A DNA stretch of 64,000 bases. It comes from Pelagibacterium flavum (GTDB taxonomy: Bacteria; Pseudomonadota; Alphaproteobacteria; Rhizobiales; Devosiaceae). The position numbers and the translations under genes are program-made. The DNA lies in NCBI RefSeq assembly GCF_025854335.1, contig NZ_CP107716.1:2535001-2599000 (forward strand), read 5' to 3'. The notes beneath the pieces were generated by a model, which saw nothing but the letters and a program-made list of their open reading frames with translations, was not told the origin of the DNA and made no database searches. Shown piece by piece: positions 27,720 through 35,479 of the stretch. Within the stretch, counting starts at the first letter, position 1, and each line of letters opens with the position of its first letter.

Positions 27720-29033
27720 ATGGCAAGACCTATTGGAATCGATTTGTTCGCAGGCGCGGGCGGTATGAGCCTTGGCTTCGAGCAGGCCGGTTTCGATGTC
27801 GTTGCAGCTGTCGAGATCGATCCCGTTCATGCTGCGGTCCACAAGTTCAATTTCCCGGACTGCGCGGTCATCCCTCGATCGGTGACGGACGTGTCCGGCG
27901 AGGATATCCGCGCCGAGGCCGGGATTGGCGATCGGACGGTCGATGTCGTGTTCGGCGGAGCTCCATGTCAGGGGTTCTCATTGATCGGGCAGCGCGCTCT
28001 CGACGACCCGCGAAACGCGCTGGTGAAGGATTTCGTACGTTTGGTTCGCGAACTGGATTCGAACTACTTCGTTTTCGAGAACGTGAAGGGGCTAACTGTA
28101 GGCAAGCACCGTAAGTTTCTTTTCGAACTGATCGAGGAATTCGAAGAAATCGGCTACTCTGTTCAACGCGACTGGCGGGTTCTGAACGCGGCTGACTATG
28201 GCGTGCCGCAGGATCGTCAGCGCTTGATCTTGATGGGAGCAAAGAAGGGCCGCTCTCTTCCGGACTACCCCAAGGCAATCGCAGAACGCCCGACCTGTCA
28301 GGACGCTCTTGCCGATCTTCCAAACGCAGAGGAGTTCGAGCGCCTTCGAAATTCCGACTCCATCAAGACAGCGGCCTTCGGAAAGCCCAGCACCTACGCC
28401 GAGCCGCTGCGGGGCCTTGGCAACGACGCATGGGCGTATGGTCACCCTCGGAATTGGGATCCGAAGAAACTGACCTCCAGCGCTCGTACTGAACACACCG
28501 AGATTTCCCGTCGGCGCTTTCGCGAAACGGAACAGGGTCGCGTGGAACCGATCTCGCGTTTGTTCAAGCTGCCGGCCGACGGCGTTTCGAATACGCTGAG
28601 AGCGGGGACGGATTCTGCTCGTGGCGCGTTCACTAGCCCGAGACCGATTCACTACGCGTTCGACCGGTGCGTAACTGTGCGCGAAATGGCGCGCCTCCAC
28701 GGCTTTCCAGACTGGTTTCGCTTCAACGTTACCAAATGGCATGGTGCTCGCCAGATCGGAAACTCAGTGCCGCCCCCGCTGGCGCGTGCGGTAGCCAGCG
28801 TCGTTATCGCTGCGCTGGGGGGCCGCCCCACGCGACCGACCGAGGCTGTGGATCTCGGCGACGAAAAGCTCCTGAGTATGGGGAACACCGAGGCCGCTGC
28901 GTATTTCGATATCCAGAACCCTATCGGACGCCGCGACAAGAAGAGCGGTGCGCGAAAGCGGAAACAGGAAGAGATCGAGGCTTCATATGCCCTTCACAGG
29001 GGGGCGCAACTCGTAGATGGCGTCGCTGGCTAG
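27720..29033 (+). CDS. DNA (cytosine-5) methyltransferase
   Basis: 437 residues from the ATG at 27720 (GGAGG just before). All key motifs appear: I GIDLFAGAGGMSLGF, IV FGGAPCQGFS with the catalytic Cys, VI FVFENVKGL, VIII QDRQRLILMG, a target recognition domain, and X RQIGNSVPPPLA. It methylates cytosine in an unknown site to protect against a cognate nuclease. The stop overlaps by 51 bp the end of the convergent nuclease-like gene. Confidence 0.95.
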   Translation: MARPIGIDLFAGAGGMSLGFEQAGFDVVAAVEIDPVHAAVHKFNFPDCAVIPRSVTDVSGEDIRAEAGIGDRTVDVVFGGAPCQGFSLIGQRALDDPRNALVKDFVRLVRELDSNYFVFENVKGLTVGKHRKFLFELIEEFEEIGYSVQRDWRVLNAADYGVPQDRQRLILMGAKKGRSLPDYPKAIAERPTCQDALADLPNAEEFERLRNSDSIKTAAFGKPSTYAEPLRGLGNDAWAYGHPRNWDPKKLTSSARTEHTEISRRRFRETEQGRVEPISRLFKLPADGVSNTLRAGTDSARGAFTSPRPIHYAFDRCVTVREMARLHGFPDWFRFNVTKWHGARQIGNSVPPPLARAVASVVIAALGGRPTRPTEAVDLGDEKLLSMGNTEAAAYFDIQNPIGRRDKKSGARKRKQEEIEASYALHRGAQLVDGVAG

Positions 29034-29855
29034 GGTCAATTCCTCCAGCGCCGACACTTCCGACCGCTTCACGGCAGTGAACTCGGTCAGGTAGAACCCG
29101 ACGCCTTTGATCGTCCGCAAACCGATGGGAACGACCGTGTCCACCTCCGCTTCCGCGAAGGCGGCACGGACTTGGTTGATAATCTGACTCTGAATAAGCG
29201 GGTCCTTGGCCTGCTTCGCTTCGCAGGTGACCAGAACGGATTCCGGGCGTTGCGGATCGCCGGTCTTGCCAAGAAAGAGGGCGTCGATTTCAGTCGAGCG
29301 CAGCTTGATCCCCATTTGAAGATGGGCAAGTTCGAGCAATGGAAACGCGGCTGCCACCGCGAAATGGGTCTCCACAACACGCAGATTGATCGCAGTTTGA
29401 ACCAACCAGGTTTCGTCGGAACGCCCCAGCGACTTGGTAACGAGCGGAATACTAATCGACTGGACTGGATACCGCGGCGCATCTTCGCGAACTCCGAACG
29501 CATCGGGGAACGGCTCGGTCTGTCCTGGTCGGTAGGGTATGAACTCGAAGCACTCTCCGTCGCCGGTCCGCTGGACCGCGGCGAAGCGTTTGGCCGCGAC
29601 CGAGGTCGGCCAGTTGCTGGAGGCATTTGCGCCGCGCAGCAGATCTTTCATGAAATTCGCAGGATTTCGGTCGCTGAGCGTCGAGCCGTAAAGATCGTTG
29701 CACTCGCGAATGGCCTGCGCGACGTCGTCCAAGCTCATAAGGCTCTTGTCCAGAGCGCCCGTCGAAGCGTTCCAGTACTTGTCAAACAGGTGCTCCACGA
29801 CCTTTGTTTTCTGCGAGCGTGCCAATCGACCTCTTCCCACTTGGAACTCAAGCAC
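28983..29855 (-). CDS. PD-(D/E)XK-like restriction endonuclease candidate
   Basis: 290 residues. A possible catalytic core lies at about 188-220: STEIDALFLG, then PESVLVTCEAKQAKDPL, giving the D...(D/E)XK spacing with ExK as EAK, followed by a helix with QSQIINQVRAAF as in many restriction enzymes. The N-terminal half shows no known domain. Its position tail-to-tail with the cytosine methyltransferase, overlapping by 51 bp, fits a type II restriction partner. The assignment rests on motif spacing and context. Confidence 0.6.
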   Translation of the reverse strand: MLEFQVGRGRLARSQKTKVVEHLFDKYWNASTGALDKSLMSLDDVAQAIRECNDLYGSTLSDRNPANFMKDLLRGANASSNWPTSVAAKRFAAVQRTGDGECFEFIPYRPGQTEPFPDAFGVREDAPRYPVQSISIPLVTKSLGRSDETWLVQTAINLRVVETHFAVAAAFPLLELAHLQMGIKLRSTEIDALFLGKTGDPQRPESVLVTCEAKQAKDPLIQSQIINQVRAAFAEAEVDTVVPIGLRTIKGVGFYLTEFTAVKRSEVSALEELTLASDAIYELRPPVKGI

Positions 29856-29973
29856 TTATCGCCCAAGCGTAAGCATCCAATCAATCCCAATCCGTCGAAG
29901 AAAACTGCGAAGCACTTCGATTCCCTGCTAGATCTTCCACTGAAGTCTTCGATCCGAGCTGCTTGTCCAACCG

Positions 29974-30942
29974 CTACTGCTCGAACGAGGCAAAATTCGG
30001 CAGGTATCGGTAGAGCTTCGCGTAGTGTTTTCCGTCCGCCTCTGGGATTGGGCCCAAGTCCAGTTGCCCAGAATCGTTACAGGGAAGGCTGCGGTCCAGG
30101 TGGCGCATTTCTCGGGGCGTGAGCATCGGAACCTTAACCCGCAAGGCTTCGTCACCATCGCGAAAGAAAGGTAGGGTACGAAAGCCAGCAGCCTCGAAAT
30201 GACCGTTTTGGCCATGGTCGACAAACACCCCGACAATAGTCGTCATCTTTGCGCCATCGGCGTATTCGAAAGCGCTGATCTGATTAAAGCGCAGGACTTG
30301 CCCGGGATTGCGCCCTGCGTTAACGGAATGAAGCCCTGCGTCGATCTCGTCGCGAATTATCCGTCGAGATGTTTTGGAAAGCGACCATCCGCGCAGACCC
30401 GCTGGTTCAAGGTCTTGTGGTGTGCGAGCATCGCCGAAACAATCGCGAAATCCCTGAGCGGATGTAATCTCCAGCGGTTCCTCCAAATGAGGTCGCTTGT
30501 CCACAAGGCCTTCAGCCTGCACAGAGACGGCCAGAACCGTCCCGCTGGTTGCACGCGTCGCAACTGTTCTGACGTCGTCCAGAATCCCTGGGTTGAGCGG
30601 GTCATCGTAGTCGAGCCACACTATGGAACGATGCGCCCAATCCAGTCCTGGCAAGACATCTGCCGCAGACCCCATCATGAGTCGAATGCCTTTATACGGC
30701 TTGTTGAATTCAAATCGGGCCTTATGTGCCTGCTCTTTTTCGATGGAAATGACATCTTCGACGCCAAGGGCTTTGTGGAATAGAATGCAATCCGAAAACC
30801 AAATTGAGCCAAAACCGATGTAGCGATAGCTTTCAAGTGAAGCGAAGACTTTTAATCTTGAGAATATTTCGCTGAGCATTTTTCTCTCGGCGAATTTCGC
30901 TGGCCGTAGCGAATAGTCAATAATCCGATAGCTGGCAGTCAT
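29974..30942 (-). CDS. Rossmann-fold, methyltransferase-like protein paired with GHKL ATPase
   Basis: 322 residues. An SAM-binding-like pattern is visible: YRYIGFGSIWFSDC (motif I) near 41, then VISIEKE (acidic end of strand 2) near 65 and SIVWLDYDDPL near 107. The C-terminal half has no motif known to me. It overlaps the ATPase gene by 4 bp (ATGA), so the two act as a unit. Without a classical catalytic motif it might be a real methyltransferase or a nucleotide sensor. Base composition is more AT-rich than the upstream genes, suggesting a separate origin. Confidence 0.55.
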   Translation of the reverse strand: MTASYRIIDYSLRPAKFAERKMLSEIFSRLKVFASLESYRYIGFGSIWFSDCILFHKALGVEDVISIEKEQAHKARFEFNKPYKGIRLMMGSAADVLPGLDWAHRSIVWLDYDDPLNPGILDDVRTVATRATSGTVLAVSVQAEGLVDKRPHLEEPLEITSAQGFRDCFGDARTPQDLEPAGLRGWSLSKTSRRIIRDEIDAGLHSVNAGRNPGQVLRFNQISAFEYADGAKMTTIVGVFVDHGQNGHFEAAGFRTLPFFRDGDEALRVKVPMLTPREMRHLDRSLPCNDSGQLDLGPIPEADGKHYAKLYRYLPNFASFEQ

Positions 30943-32294
30943 TGATCTTCACCACCCTGCTCTTCGAAAATGATATCGAAAGTCTTTTCTCCAACCGCTT
31001 TCGCCGAAGTGACGCCCAACGCGGTCATAAGGCTCTGAATCTTTGTCTCCTCTCTCGAGTACTGTATTTTGATCGTCTTGGGCCCAGGCACTTGGGGAGT
31101 TCGGTTCCAAGAGAACGACGCCGGGCCCCGAAACTTCTCGACTTCCTTCGCTAACGTCTCCTTGTTGAGCGCGACCAACAAGGGCGACGCTTTCGCGCCA
31201 TATTCCTCAATGCTGTTGTCAAGAGCGTTCAAGAAATTGATGACCGTTCGAGTGTGATCCAGCATCTTGGGGAAGGTCAGTTGCCAAACCGTAGTGGACG
31301 CATCGAGACCGGTTTTGGTCGTGTTCCATGGGAGCTTTTTTGAATCGCGGCAACTGAAGAATACAGCACCACGAAATCGGGCGTATTGGTTGTGGTATTT
31401 GGGTATTCCGTCCTTCTGTTCGGCAACGGAGTTCCATCCGGTTGACTCGGATCTATCCGCTGAAAGGATCACCCGGCCATTGCAGATTACATACCAGCCA
31501 GCGGCTGTAGGAGAGGACTCCGAGATACCTGCGACGATACGGACGTTCACGGGTGCATCGGTGTCATCATCGACGGCAAACTCCTCGATTGCTGGATTAA
31601 ACTGACCGCCTGACCGAATGCGAAGGTCCGTGTTAGTCAAGTGCAAACCGCCGAAATCTATTGCCAGGCCAAAAGCCAGAAACTGTCGCTGGTGTGAGCG
31701 GATCATCTCGGAGAGCTGGCGCTTGAAGTGCTCAGATGCAAACTGACGCGAGACCTCCGGCCGCAGGCGCTTAACTATGATTCTTGTCCCTACTTCGGCG
31801 TCTGCAAATTGACCCTCCTCAACATTCGCGAAGTCAAAATACCAGTTTCCCTCGTCCCGTTCCCAGGTGTCTACATCGACATGCATCGACCATCTTTGTT
31901 TGGTGGTGGTGGAATGCACTTCGAAATAGCGTCCGAATTTGAACAGGGCGCGCTTCATTCCAACGCCGAATTGGCCTATCGAATAGTCGGTGGACGCTGC
32001 TTTTTCGGGCCTGCCGAACCGGAAGGCATAATTCCGAGCGGTTTCCACATCGAAGCCGCCACAATTGTCTGCAATCTCAAACCCGTCCCCGTCCAAGTGG
32101 ACCGAAACGTTAAGCCCGTGAAAATCGGGCTCTTCTCCGGGGCGCATGCGTTTCGCGCCATCAATACAATTGTCGACCAAGTCAAGTACGGCACGCTCCA
32201 AGGGGATATCCCGAACCAGCATGTCGACAAAGAATGCCTTTGTCGGCATCGCATCAATGTGCAGTTCTTCGTTCGGCATAGGAATACGGCTCAT
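30939..32294 (-). CDS. MORC/MutL-like GHKL ATPase
   Basis: 451 residues. GHKL motifs are clear: N-box LERAVLDLVDNCIDGAKR near 36-53, G1 EIADNCGGFDVE near 75, G2 SIGQFGVGMKRALFKFGR near 104. Then comes an S5-like beta region (SRQFASEHFKRQL onward) and a C-terminal tail. MORC-type GHKL ATPases were predicted to act in prokaryotic restriction-like defence (Iyer, Abhiman and Aravind). It shares an operon with the methyltransferase-like protein and neighbours a cytosine methyltransferase, Vsr and a nuclease. Likely an ATP-driven clamp on DNA. Confidence 0.8.
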   Translation of the reverse strand: MSRIPMPNEELHIDAMPTKAFFVDMLVRDIPLERAVLDLVDNCIDGAKRMRPGEEPDFHGLNVSVHLDGDGFEIADNCGGFDVETARNYAFRFGRPEKAASTDYSIGQFGVGMKRALFKFGRYFEVHSTTTKQRWSMHVDVDTWERDEGNWYFDFANVEEGQFADAEVGTRIIVKRLRPEVSRQFASEHFKRQLSEMIRSHQRQFLAFGLAIDFGGLHLTNTDLRIRSGGQFNPAIEEFAVDDDTDAPVNVRIVAGISESSPTAAGWYVICNGRVILSADRSESTGWNSVAEQKDGIPKYHNQYARFRGAVFFSCRDSKKLPWNTTKTGLDASTTVWQLTFPKMLDHTRTVINFLNALDNSIEEYGAKASPLLVALNKETLAKEVEKFRGPASFSWNRTPQVPGPKTIKIQYSREETKIQSLMTALGVTSAKAVGEKTFDIIFEEQGGEDQ

Positions 32295-32526
32295 GTTCTG
32301 GTTGATCGCTTCACTTCGGTTTTCACCGTGATGCTGTTCTATTCCTGCGTCAAGGAGCGTGGGCCCCGCTTGCTTCCTGAGGCCTTAGCAATATCCATTG
32401 AGCGAGGAGACCCTTGCGATCCGCAAGTCCCGACCAGTAGTTCGCCCCCGGTTCCTTCCCGTCGAACGCCTCTGGAATCGAAGTGTTCAGGTGTTGGGAG
32501 GAACTGTCCCTATGCTTTCAACTGGT

Positions 32527-32722
32527 TACGGGCTCTACACCGAATGCGCGCAGTCGAGAGGTCCGGAGAATATCGGGCTCAAGAGAATGTGTCCGGCTGC
32601 TGTGCTGAGGACGCCAGTGCTCAGCCTCACCCGCATAACCCTAGAAAACAACGGAAAAACCCGGCCGCAGCCGGATCGAGAGAAAGCTTTCGCGAGGGCA
32701 AGTGGCGGAGAGGAAGGGATTC
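32527..32722. repeat. right copy of tRNA-Ser-flank direct repeat
   Basis: Partner of the repeat at 8610-8797, ending inside the intact tRNA-Ser gene (32703-32722). Matching blocks keep the same order and spacing. The gap 32295-32526, between the ATPase start and this repeat, has no recognisable gene. Confidence 0.65.
32654..32674 (-). terminator. intrinsic terminator of tRNA-Ser
   Basis: CCGGC (32661-32665) and GCCGG (32670-32674) form a tight stem with a 4-base loop, followed on the minus strand by a U run (from GAAAAA, 32654-32659). It lies 28 bp past the tRNA 3' end. Confidence 0.7.
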
Positions 32723-32792
32723 GAACCCTCGAGACAGTTACCCGCCTACGCCCTTAGCAGGGGCGCGCCTTCGACCACTCGGCCACCTCTCC
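32703..32792 (-). tRNA. tRNA-Ser(GCU)
   Basis: The minus strand folds as a class-II tRNA of 90 nt: acceptor GGAGAGG pairing with CCTCTCC, D arm GGCCGAGTGGTCGAAGGC, anticodon loop CTGCTAA with anticodon GCT, a long variable arm, T loop GGTTCGAATCC and an encoded CCA end. It reads AGC/AGU. Its 3' end is the apparent integration site of the island to its left. Confidence 0.95.
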
Positions 32793-33055
32793 GAGGCGGG
32801 TGGTAGCCCGGAACAACCCCATAGGGCAAGGGCTTTTCTGGCATGTATGGCGAAAAATGCGAAATGACTATCGTGCAGATGCTTGCAGAACGATGCAGAA
32901 ACAGAATCGGAACGTGTACTAGGGTTCGTACAAATCCCGTACAGAATGTTGTCCATTCGTTCTCAAACCCGATTCCCCTCCCGCCTGTATGGTGGTATGG
33001 TGGGGGTAGAGGCGGCAGTATTCCTAGGGTGCTGGCCCGGTCTGCCTCGGAGATT

Positions 33056-33125
33056 GGGGTGGTAGCTCAAACGGATAGAGTTGCACTCGTGGTGTAGGTT
33101 GCCGGTTCGAGCCCGGCCCGCCCCA
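33056..33125 (+). tRNA. tRNA-like gene, possibly tRNA-Thr(CGU), degenerate
   Basis: GGGGTGG and CCGCCCC form an acceptor stem with one G:T pair, and GCCGG-TTCGAGC-CCGGC is a perfect T arm. GCTC...GAG gives a D arm. A TTGCA/TGTAG stem frames loop CTCGTGG with anticodon CGT. The total is only 70 nt, with a very short variable region and no CCA end. It could be a phage-borne or decaying tRNA, or an attachment-site remnant at the prophage edge. The 32793-33055 gap before it holds no gene. Confidence 0.4.
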
Positions 33126-33153
33126 ATGTTCTCACCAACCAAGGCGGTTCAGT

Positions 33154-33381
33154 ATGAACGACGACGATTTCGCTCAAGAAGTCCAAGATGCCAAGGAAGC
33201 ACTGGCCGAAACAATCGGGATGCCTTTCGATGAGTTTATGGCGCTCGATCCTTCCGAGCAAACGGAACTATGCCTGCGTCAGGGCCTCGCGTTCGCCTGT
33301 AGCCCAAACGTTGCCCCGCTTGGGAAAGACGGCAAGCCAGTGACAAATTTTGAGGGCGGTGAAAAAAGCCCGCTGAACTAG
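33154..33381 (+). CDS. small acidic prophage protein
   Basis: 75 residues: DDDFAQEVQDAKEALAET then MPFDEFMALDPSEQTELCLR, helical and acidic. No motif recognised. First gene of a three-gene plus-strand set at the prophage left end, opposite in direction to the late operon. Confidence 0.5.
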   Translation: MNDDDFAQEVQDAKEALAETIGMPFDEFMALDPSEQTELCLRQGLAFACSPNVAPLGKDGKPVTNFEGGEKSPLN

Positions 33382-33419
33382 CCCCCTCTATAAGCGAGGG
33401 GAAAGAACGAGGTGAGGAT

Positions 33420-33638
33420 ATGGGACATTCCGCCGAACGACGCGCGCATCTGGAGCGCATGAAAAAGAAGGCCCGGAAGATTTACCCGCACGACAAGCGG
33501 GCGTCATGGGCGAACCACTTGCAGGGCTGCTCGTGCTTCATGTGCTGCAACCCGCGCCACTCGTGGGCGAATTCTGGCAAATCGAAGCTGACGATGCAAG
33601 AGCGCCGCGCCCTCGACGCCCAACCCCTCTCTCTATGA
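33420..33638 (+). CDS. small Cys/His-containing conserved protein
   Basis: 72 residues. The middle carries MKKKARKIYPHDKRASWANH and a CSCFMCCNPRHSW cluster, a compact Cys-rich pattern found in small bacterial and phage proteins of unknown function, perhaps metal-binding. An AGGTGAGG ribosome site precedes the ATG. Confidence 0.55.
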   Translation: MGHSAERRAHLERMKKKARKIYPHDKRASWANHLQGCSCFMCCNPRHSWANSGKSKLTMQERRALDAQPLSL

Positions 33639-33646
33639 GGTAGAAG

Positions 33647-33844
33647 ATGGAAAGCCTAGTCTATGCCGCGATTGGAGTTCTGACAGGCGAAGCGTTTGCC
33701 CGAAGCCATGAGCCGGAATCGATGGAGCGCATCAACAGGGCGCGGTTTGACGAGTTTAACCGGCGCGTTCTGCACTCTCAAGGGTTGCAGCCGATTCCCC
33801 CTACCCCTTCGGCCCCTTCCAAACCTCAAGAACACGGACGATAG
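33647..33844 (+). CDS. small prophage protein
   Basis: 65 residues with a hydrophobic start (LVYAAIGVLTGEAFA) and a Pro-rich end. No family recognised. Its 3' end overlaps the end of the convergent minus-strand gene by 44 bp. Confidence 0.4.
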   Translation: MESLVYAAIGVLTGEAFARSHEPESMERINRARFDEFNRRVLHSQGLQPIPPTPSAPSKPQEHGR

Positions 33845-34091
33845 CGCCGAATATCCACCACGATATGGCAGAGGTCAGGACGATGGCGGCGAAATCGTTG
33901 TCCCAGTTGCGAGGCCATTGCAGCCATTCGGCAAGCTGCGGGTGAAAGATCATTCCCGAGGGGATCGATAGTCCAAGCCGCCGCAGCGCCCCGCTAATAG
34001 TCTTTGGAGGCTGGAAGGTTAGCGCCAATGCGGCACCAAGTACAGCCCCGCCGAATTTAACGGCGATCGTTGCGACGGCTTCTGGAATCAT
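33801..34091 (-). CDS. holin-like small membrane protein
   Basis: 96 residues from the ATG at 34091, with two hydrophobic helices (AVKFGGAVLGAALALTF and FAAIVLTSAISWWIFGAIV) separated by a polar stretch containing FHPQLAEWLQWPRNWDNDF. Size, topology and position at the end of the lysis block suggest a holin or an accessory lysis protein. It overlaps the next gene by 4 bp. Confidence 0.5.
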   Translation of the reverse strand: MIPEAVATIAVKFGGAVLGAALALTFQPPKTISGALRRLGLSIPSGMIFHPQLAEWLQWPRNWDNDFAAIVLTSAISWWIFGAIVRVLEVWKGPKG

Positions 34092-34585
34092 TCCGCTGGC
34101 GCCCAGAACGGAGGATGCGTTCTTTTCTGACGTACAAGACGCACAAGAGGGCGAAGAGGGCGCCAAGCACTATCACGAAGACCATCATGTCCGAGCCGCT
34201 GCATAAGTCCCGCCCCGCCGATTGTCAGGGCCACGAGGATGTTCAGGAGTTCGAGGGAGACGCCGTAAATGAGCGGGTCAACCACGGGGGCGAGTTGATG
34301 AACGCTGGCAAGGAAAATCAGGTGGATCAGCACAAAGGTCTGGTAGAAACGCCACACCAGCATTTCCCACATGTGCCGACCGAAAGCATAAATCAAAAGG
34401 CAGACCCCGCCATCAACGAGGGCAGAGACAAAGGCGGCATTGCCGAAGCCATGCCGAACATAGAGCGCTGTTGAAAGCGCCACAACGGCGGAAACGGCAA
34501 GCCAGGATAGAGCCCGCGTATCCCTGCCGACTGCGATAGCGGCAAGGCCGTAGGCGCCGAGAATAAGCATGTCGATATGGCTCAT
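34088..34585 (-). CDS. prophage membrane protein
   Basis: 165 residues with four or five hydrophobic helices (MLILGAYGLAAIAVG, LAVSAVVALSTALYV, AFVSALVDGGVCLLIYAFG, FVLIHLIFLA) and a basic C-terminal tail. It could be a holin-type or superinfection protein, since it lies in the lysis region. Overlaps at both ends (4 bp) show co-translation. Confidence 0.5.
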   Translation of the reverse strand: MSHIDMLILGAYGLAAIAVGRDTRALSWLAVSAVVALSTALYVRHGFGNAAFVSALVDGGVCLLIYAFGRHMWEMLVWRFYQTFVLIHLIFLASVHQLAPVVDPLIYGVSLELLNILVALTIGGAGLMQRLGHDGLRDSAWRPLRPLVRLVRQKRTHPPFWAPAE

Positions 34586-34875
34586 CGTCCGCTCCCGCTT
34601 CTCGGCTGCGGCAAGTCAATTCCTTCCTCTTGCGCCCGCATGGTCAAATGGCGATGGAACGAGAACACAGCGGCCTCGACACTGGCAACGTCGCCGGCCA
34701 GTTCTTTGGCCTGTGCGCCGAGGTGAGCCGATTCCAGATAGCCGATCTTCTGGCCCTCATGGACGGCTTGAAATACCTTGGGGAGGCGGGAGAGATTGGA
34801 CTGGATTTTGCGCAGATCGCTCTCGACCTCTCCGAGGATCGTTGCGCCTTCATTGACTGCTTTTTCAACTGACAT
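34582..34875 (-). CDS. helical prophage protein
   Basis: 97 residues, mostly helical: EGATILGEVESDLRKIQSN and AQAKELAGDVASVEAAVFS. No membrane segment or known motif. Part of the lysis-region operon. Confidence 0.5.
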   Translation of the reverse strand: MSVEKAVNEGATILGEVESDLRKIQSNLSRLPKVFQAVHEGQKIGYLESAHLGAQAKELAGDVASVEAAVFSFHRHLTMRAQEEGIDLPQPRSGSGR

Positions 34876-34896
34876 GGTTTGCGTCCCTGTTTGAGA

Positions 34897-35091
34897 TTAT
34901 GGTGCCCAGTCGCACAGACGTTCGCCTGTGAGATTGTGGGCAACGATTTGGCGTTTGGTGAAATCGTCAACCTGATCGGTGACGGCTGGGCGGATCGGGG
35001 ATGCGACCTGACAGAAGTTACCGCTTGCCGTTGCGCACCCAGCGATTGAACTGGCTATCAAGATCATCATTGCCCATTTTGACAACATCAT
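34897..35091 (-). CDS. outer-membrane spanin lipoprotein (Rz1-like)
   Basis: 64 residues with signal sequence MMLSKWAMMILIASSIAGC and a lipobox IAGC, followed by a short polar mature part. The start lies inside the upstream membrane-anchored gene in a different frame (74-bp overlap), as is typical for spanin pairs. Confidence 0.65.
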   Translation of the reverse strand: MMLSKWAMMILIASSIAGCATASGNFCQVASPIRPAVTDQVDDFTKRQIVAHNLTGERLCDWAP

Positions 35092-35263
35092 CGTCCACGT
35101 CCTTTCTGACCTTTGCGGCCTTGGCGTTCTGTTCTGCGGTCTTGGTGCGTTCGAGCTTCTTGCCGTCGCCCTGCCCCTTGAAATAGGCCACGACGATGCC
35201 GACGAGGATGCCGCCAGCGCCCAAGAGCCAGGGGCCGAACTGGCTGATGATGAACGACCACAT
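35018..35263 (-). CDS. inner-membrane spanin (Rz-like)
   Basis: 81 residues from the ATG at 35263, which overlaps the previous stop (TAATG). One helix (FGPWLLGAGGILVGIVVAYF) is followed by a Lys/Asp-rich, coiled-coil-prone periplasmic part (KTAEQNAKAAKVRKDVDDDV). It pairs with the overlapping lipoprotein. Confidence 0.6.
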   Translation of the reverse strand: MWSFIISQFGPWLLGAGGILVGIVVAYFKGQGDGKKLERTKTAEQNAKAAKVRKDVDDDVVKMGNDDLDSQFNRWVRNGKR

Positions 35264-35478
35264 TATTCCAGATCCGATGCGCGACGGCGGCGCAGGTATT
35301 CCGTGGCGATCCCGTTGATGACGAGAAAGGCCGGGAACCACTCGGCCGGCAGGATGGGGGCGATCACGGACGGGTCAACGTAAGTGACAAGCCCGGCGAT
35401 AGCGCCAGCGGCCATTTGCAGACGAGCCCAGAACAGGGTTTCGCTGTGCTTGAAAAACTTCTTCAGACGTTCCCACAT
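35263..35478 (-). CDS. small lysis-region membrane protein, holin candidate
   Basis: 71 residues: charged N-terminus (MWERLKKFFKHSE), hydrophobic middle (QMAAGAIAGLVTYV, then APILPAEWFPAFLVING) and a basic end YLRRRRAS. It sits between the muramidase and the spanins, the normal holin place. Confidence 0.55.
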   Translation of the reverse strand: MWERLKKFFKHSETLFWARLQMAAGAIAGLVTYVDPSVIAPILPAEWFPAFLVINGIATEYLRRRRASDLE

Positions 35479-35479
35479 C

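Noticed and set aside
28983..29033. Frameshift suspected from the overlap of methyltransferase end and nuclease end
   Set aside because: Both frames are intact to their stops and the overlap is a normal convergent one; the methyltransferase motif X lies well before it.
32398..32757. Plus-strand frames upstream of and across tRNA-Ser
   Set aside because: They run through the tRNA, its terminator and the repeat and have no ribosome site or conserved pattern.
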